DNA of 38,126 bases, taken from contig CAMACX010000027.1 in NCBI GenBank assembly GCA_945831575.1, positions 1-38,126 of the forward strand, read 5' to 3'. Below, piece after piece: positions 34,120 to 38,126 of this stretch. The DNA comes from an uncultured Mediterranea sp. (GTDB lineage Bacteria; Bacteroidota; Bacteroidia; Bacteroidales; Bacteroidaceae). Both the position numbers and the translations under genes were made by a program. Below the pieces are notes generated by a model. It was not told where the DNA came from and did no database searches. It saw only the letters and a list, made by a program, of their open reading frames with translations. Numbering within the stretch: the first letter of the stretch is position 1; each line of letters starts with the position of its first letter.

Positions 34120-34173
34120 GAGGGGTTAGCCTGTACTATTTTATCCAATCCTAATATTCCTCTCGTTTTTTTT
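34119..34173 (+). terminator. Terminator after lptD
   Basis: AGAGG and TTAG on the left (34119-34129) pair with CTAA and CCTCT on the right (34151-34163) around an internal loop; a T8 run follows at 34166-34173. The stem is imperfect but position and T-run fit. Confidence 0.5.
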
Positions 34174-34182
34174 CAGGAATGT

Positions 34183-34213
34183 TTTGCCGTGTCGTGACAA
34201 TGTACTAATTTAG
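34183..34213 (+). promoter_or_regulatory. Putative promoter of the GH2 gene
   Basis: TTTG at 34183-34186, 19 bases, then TAATTTAG at 34206-34213, one mismatch from TAnnTTTG, 52 bases before the ATG at 34266. Confidence 0.5.
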
Positions 34214-34265
34214 CGCCTTGTAACGACAAAGCCAATATATGGTTAACATTTAAATCCAAAATAAC

Positions 34266-37200
34266 ATGAAACGAATCCTATCAATTATGGCAATGATTGG
34301 AGCGACTTCAAGCATGGTCCATGCAGATGACGGGACACTGACCCGTGGCATAGGACAATACCCTGGTCGCTCCACAGAGTTTACTGCTCCGCGTATGGTG
34401 AAAGACTACACCTACCGCAACATCGCCCTCAACCGGGTTGTCTATACCTCTTCGAATGCCGACTTCAACCTCACGGGTCAGCTGGTAACCGATGGAATCA
34501 TCACCGACAAGGCTCCTTGTACGCTCACCGTGACGACCAACGAAGGTGTACTCCACAACCGGGATAAGGAGAAGCTCTGCGATGGCAACCTGATCACGAG
34601 TCTGGTTGTCAAAGGCGAAAAGGCTTTCGTGGAATTCCGTTGGGAGCAGATGACAATATCAGCTGACACCATCCGCATGGTAGGCGAACTGGCCTACAAC
34701 GCCGAACTGGCCACCAAAGGTTATGCCATCCGTGTGATGGGCTCACGCGACGGCAAGAAGTGGGAGCAACTAGGTGTGCTCAAGGGGAAAGACCTGCCCG
34801 GCTACGCTACCAAGCAGCTGGTCAGCACCGACCCCAATAAATTCCAGGACGAAGTGAAGCTGCCTCTGCGCATGATAAAGCTGGCTGTACCCCTGAAGAA
34901 ACGGGGGAAATATGCCCTGCTGCGGATAGAATACGATATGCCCGGAGCCGCATGGTGGCGACTGCATGAGATAGACCATGGTTGGCTGCGCCCCGGAGAC
35001 GAGCGCTTCGCCTTCTACGACCTGAAATGGGATGTACGCAGCATCTCCTGGCTCCCCTCCGAACACTTCACCAGCGTATGGCGCTCCAAGCCTGAAGCCA
35101 ACCAGTGGCTCTACGTCGATCTAGGCACCGAGGCTGACTTCGACCGCCTCATTCTCCACTGGCAACAGCGGGCACAAGCCGGAGCCATCCAGGTGTCCAA
35201 CGATGCCACTACGTGGCGCAACATCGCCTCATTAAGTGACGGCAGCGAGGCTGTGGAAGAGGTGGCTTGCCAGGGCCACGGCCGCTACGTGCGTCTGCTG
35301 CTTACCAAGCCCGATGCCTCCGGCTTCTATGGTCTCAGCGAACTCCAGGTGATGGGCCGTGGCGGTCTGCATGCAGAACCGGCCAATACCTTGGCCTCCA
35401 AAGAGGGCAAACAGATGCTCAACAGCTGGCAACTGCGTCGCGAAGGGACCGATCAATGGATTGAGGCCACCGTCCCCGGCACGGTACTGACCAGCTACAT
35501 GAACATCGGTGCCATACCTGACAACCGCATTGCTGACAACATGCGACAGATTTCGGAGTCCTTCTTTAACTCCGACTTCTGGTATCGTACGACCATCCAT
35601 TACCAACCCAACGGCCAACGCACCTACCTCAACTTCGACGGACTCAACTGGAAAGCTGAGGTCATGCTCAACGGACAGCAGATAGGCCGCATCGATGGTG
35701 CCTTCATCCGTGGACGATTCGATGTGACCGATCAGCTCAAGGCGGGTGAAAACCTCCTTGAGGTACGCGTCATCAAGAATGAACACTTTGGTGCCGTCAA
35801 GGAGAAGACTGCACTCAATACCGACATGAACGGCGGTGTGCTGGGAGCCGATAACCCCACCTTCCACGCCACCATCGGCTGGGACTGGATCACCAGCCTG
35901 CCAGGCCGTGAAGTGGGTATCTGGAATGATGTCTATCTGACCTACGATGGTGGTGTACGCGTCTATGACCCACTAGTGACCACCACCCTCAACCTCCCCG
36001 ACACACTGGCCACAATGACTCCCGCCGTCCGTCTATCCAACGCACAGCAGACCACCCGTAAAGTAAAGGTGGTGGGACATATCGGTGAGATTTCCTTTGA
36101 GAAGGAGTTGACCCTCCAGCCCATGGAGCAGACCGAAGTCGTCTTCCAACCAGAAGCCTATGCCCAGCTGCGCAACCAGCAGATGCGCCTCTGGTGGCCC
36201 AACGGCTATGGCGAGCCTTACCTCTACGATGCCGGCTATAAGGTTCTCGATGCCAGCAACGGCAAGCAGCTCTCCGAGGTAAGCTACAAAGCCGGCATCC
36301 GCCAGATGAGCTACAAAGACCTTGATACGCGCACGACAATCTACATCAACGGCAAGCGCTTCAATCCCCTGGGAGGAAACTGGGGATTCTCTGAGACCAA
36401 CCTCAACTACCGAGGCCGTGAGTACGACGTGGCCGTGCGCTACCACCGCGAGATGAACTGCACCATGATCCGCAACTGGGTAGGACAGATTGGCGATGAA
36501 GAGCTCTATGAGGCCTGTGACAAATACGGTATCATGCTATGGCAAGACTTCTGGTTGGCCAATCCCTGGGACGGTCCCGACCCATACGATGAAGCCATGT
36601 TCCTGGCCAATTCAGCCGACTACATCTCCCGCATACGCAACCACGCCTGTGTGGGCATCTACGTAGGGCGTAACGAAGGTTATCCTCCTGCCTCGATTGA
36701 CAGCGCCCTGCGTCAGCAGATTCAACAACTTCACCCCCAGCTGGGCTACATCCCCAGTTCGGCCGATGACGGTGTCAGTGGACACGGCCCCTATGGTATG
36801 CAGCCCACTGCGGTCTATTTCGAGAAGCAATCGCAGAAGCTCCACTCCGAGCGGGGCATGCCCAACATCCCCACCTTCGAGAGCTTGAGCCGAATGCTCG
36901 ACCCCAACCAGCTCTGGCCACAAGGCGATGCCTGGGGACAGCACGACTTTACCCTGAAGGGTGCTCAGGGCGGCGAGTCCTTCAATGCCACCTTCGCCAA
37001 CCACTTCGGCGAGCCGCGCGATGCCCGCCACTTCACTAAGCTGGCCCAGTGGCTCAATTACGATGGCTACCGTGCGATGTACGAATCCACGCAGCAGTAC
37101 CGCATGGGACTGCTCATCTGGATGAGTCATGCCTGCTGGCCCAGCATGGTGTGGTGTACCTACGACTACTACTTCGAGCCTACGGCAGCCTACTTTGGTG

Positions 37201-37802
37201 TGAAGAAGGCTTGCGAACCCCTCCACATCCAGTACAACCCCTTGAAGCAGAGCGTAGAGGTGGTCAATTATGCCGGTGGTGCCCGTCAGAATCTCATGGC
37301 TAAGGCCCAGCTGCTCACTATGAAGGGTGAGGTCATCAGCGAGAAGCAGCAAAACATAGATGTCAATGAGGATGTCACCTTGCAGGCCCTTCAGCTGCAA
37401 CTGCCTACCGACCAAGAGGTCTATTACATCCGTCTCTATCTGATGGATGGCGAGACACTGCTCTCTGAGAACTTCTATGTAGAGGGACGGAAGACTGACC
37501 ATCTGCAAGCGCTCTCACAGCTGCCCAAGGTAGAGCTGCAAACTGAACAGGGTGCCTTCACTCAGGATGGCGATGAATGGAAAGGACAAATCACGCTGAC
37601 CAACGCCACGCAGACTCCAGCCCTGCTGATTCGCCTCAACCTCAAGGGGTACGACGGCGAACAGATTCTCCCCGTCATCTACAGCGACAACTACTTCGCC
37701 CTGATGCCCGGCGAGAGCAAGACAGTCCAGGTAAGCTACCGCGATGAAGACAGCCGAGGCACACTGCCCACGATTGAGGTGAGTGGATTCAACACGAAGT
37801 AA
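34266..37802 (+). CDS. Exported GH2 glycoside hydrolase (mannosidase/exo-glucosaminidase type)
   Basis: A 1178-residue exported enzyme with a signal peptide (about 1-20, ending VHA). Two discoidin-like (F5/8C) regions precede the enzyme: about 50-180 (weak) and about 270-370 (WRSKPEANQWLYVDLG). The GH2 sugar-binding domain starts near residue 385 (EATVPGTVLTSYMNIGAIPDN, then DFWYRTTI), followed by Ig-like domains and the TIM barrel (GGNWGFSE onward). The likely acid/base is E804 in GRNEGYPP and the nucleophile E872 in PTFES. The pattern is closest to exo-beta-D-glucosaminidase and beta-mannosidase GH2 enzymes; the actual glycan is not readable. It is monocistronic with no SusC/D partners. Confidence 0.88.
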   Translation: MKRILSIMAMIGATSSMVHADDGTLTRGIGQYPGRSTEFTAPRMVKDYTYRNIALNRVVYTSSNADFNLTGQLVTDGIITDKAPCTLTVTTNEGVLHNRDKEKLCDGNLITSLVVKGEKAFVEFRWEQMTISADTIRMVGELAYNAELATKGYAIRVMGSRDGKKWEQLGVLKGKDLPGYATKQLVSTDPNKFQDEVKLPLRMIKLAVPLKKRGKYALLRIEYDMPGAAWWRLHEIDHGWLRPGDERFAFYDLKWDVRSISWLPSEHFTSVWRSKPEANQWLYVDLGTEADFDRLILHWQQRAQAGAIQVSNDATTWRNIASLSDGSEAVEEVACQGHGRYVRLLLTKPDASGFYGLSELQVMGRGGLHAEPANTLASKEGKQMLNSWQLRREGTDQWIEATVPGTVLTSYMNIGAIPDNRIADNMRQISESFFNSDFWYRTTIHYQPNGQRTYLNFDGLNWKAEVMLNGQQIGRIDGAFIRGRFDVTDQLKAGENLLEVRVIKNEHFGAVKEKTALNTDMNGGVLGADNPTFHATIGWDWITSLPGREVGIWNDVYLTYDGGVRVYDPLVTTTLNLPDTLATMTPAVRLSNAQQTTRKVKVVGHIGEISFEKELTLQPMEQTEVVFQPEAYAQLRNQQMRLWWPNGYGEPYLYDAGYKVLDASNGKQLSEVSYKAGIRQMSYKDLDTRTTIYINGKRFNPLGGNWGFSETNLNYRGREYDVAVRYHREMNCTMIRNWVGQIGDEELYEACDKYGIMLWQDFWLANPWDGPDPYDEAMFLANSADYISRIRNHACVGIYVGRNEGYPPASIDSALRQQIQQLHPQLGYIPSSADDGVSGHGPYGMQPTAVYFEKQSQKLHSERGMPNIPTFESLSRMLDPNQLWPQGDAWGQHDFTLKGAQGGESFNATFANHFGEPRDARHFTKLAQWLNYDGYRAMYESTQQYRMGLLIWMSHACWPSMVWCTYDYYFEPTAAYFGVKKACEPLHIQYNPLKQSVEVVNYAGGARQNLMAKAQLLTMKGEVISEKQQNIDVNEDVTLQALQLQLPTDQEVYYIRLYLMDGETLLSENFYVEGRKTDHLQALSQLPKVELQTEQGAFTQDGDEWKGQITLTNATQTPALLIRLNLKGYDGEQILPVIYSDNYFALMPGESKTVQVSYRDEDSRGTLPTIEVSGFNTK

Positions 37803-37836
37803 TCCTGCAGTTGAGATTTACTCCAGCCATAAAAAG

Positions 37837-37880
37837 AGAGCGTGGCTCCAGCATCGGTCAAGATGCGAGAGTCACGCTCT
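37837..37880. terminator. Hairpin between the GH2 gene and the cupin gene
   Basis: AGAGCGTGGCTC (37837-37848) pairs with GAGTCACGCTCT (37869-37880) with one G-U, and GCATC (37851-37855) with GATGC (37862-37866) forms the inner stem. It lies between convergent genes and probably serves both. Confidence 0.75.
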
Positions 37881-37929
37881 GCTTTATATCCTCGGTTGAA
37901 AACTTCTTCGTCGTTACTACCACATCCCT

Positions 37930-38126
37930 TTATTGATGCATGCGCTGATATTCTTTGTCATCTACTGCTTCGAGCCATTCGTTAGTTTCGTTTCCGCTTG
38001 TACTGACATGAGTGGCTAAATGCTGAAACCAGGAGTCCTGCTGCGCACCATGCCAGTGCTTTACGCCTTCGGGAATGTCGATGATGTCACCGGGCTTTAA
38101 CGGTATGGCGGGTTTGCCCCATTCCT
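37930..38126 (-). CDS. Cupin-domain protein (C-terminal part)
   Basis: Sixty-four codons plus a TAA stop (37930-37932) on the minus strand, open at the window edge, so only the C-terminus is seen. It reads EWGKPAIPLKPGDIIDIPEG, then VKHWHGAQQDSWFQHLATHV, with the cupin motif P-x-G-V-K-H-W-H-G and a second conserved histidine in FQHLA. The ending NEWLEAVDDKEYQRMHQ is typical of the small Bacteroidetes cupins, some fused to carboxymuconolactone decarboxylase-like domains. Function of this protein cannot be given. Confidence 0.8.
   Translation of the reverse strand, partial: EWGKPAIPLKPGDIIDIPEGVKHWHGAQQDSWFQHLATHVSTSGNETNEWLEAVDDKEYQRMHQ

Noticed and set aside
36612..37508. 298-codon minus-strand frame within the GH2 gene
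   Set aside because: Shadow frame; the plus-strand frame carries both catalytic glutamates.

Overview
The window comes from a member of the Bacteroidales, most likely Bacteroidaceae or Prevotellaceae, with coding DNA slightly above half G+C by eye. Several things support this. Most convincing promoters follow the Bacteroides pattern TTTG, about 20 bases, then TAnnTTTG. Gene families typical of the phylum are present (DUF2027-Smr, DUF4924, the MnmA subtype starting 'DIAVLISGG', LruC/DUF4842 lipoproteins, a Bacteroidetes LptD). Ribosome-binding sites are weak. I saw no rRNA, tRNA, CRISPR array, insertion sequence or prophage.

Left part (1-16,032) is mostly conserved housekeeping. A minus-strand set encodes a DUF2027-Smr protein, a Nudix hydrolase and the tRNA thiolase MnmA. 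A TonB-dependent receptor on the plus strand converges on a minus-strand set for a LysE-type exporter, a DUF4924 protein and release factor 3. A LruC lipoprotein converges on a flippase-like membrane protein. Then rsmA and mgtE, a DUF349 coiled-coil protein, and a convergent nitroreductase. Most convergent gene pairs are separated by strong hairpins that could stop transcription from both sides.

Middle part (16,033-26,072) is the most unusual. A gene-free stretch of almost 800 bases carries thirteen 11-bp units, a three-armed set of mutually exclusive hairpins and a 15-bp palindrome. It leads into a promoter and six co-directional genes, all encoding proteins with signal peptides: a beta-propeller/OmpA-like protein, a TPR-caspase (C14) with an intact His/Cys dyad, a DUF4384 protein, two paralogous LPP20-like proteins, and between those paralogues a transglutaminase-like cysteine enzyme. 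The propeller and caspase proteins appear to share an extra module. I read this as one exported multi-protein system built around two cysteine enzymes. Its function is unknown and it is my candidate for an undescribed system. A second gene-free stretch follows (25,595-26,072), with alternating inverted repeats and two tandem arrays (21 bp and 22 bp).

Right part (26,073-38,126) starts with a tight co-directional set: a GAF/PAS histidine kinase with a cysteine cluster, RNase Z, an ECF-like sigma factor, a membrane-anchored probable anti-sigma factor, a Spy/CpxP-like periplasmic protein and an HD-domain protein. This looks like an envelope-stress regulatory unit and lies directly upstream of lptD, which has its own promoter. 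A large exported GH2 glycosidase follows, and the window ends inside a minus-strand cupin gene.

A recurring theme is short tandem arrays of different periods (7, 9, 11, 21 and 22 bp) in the spacers.
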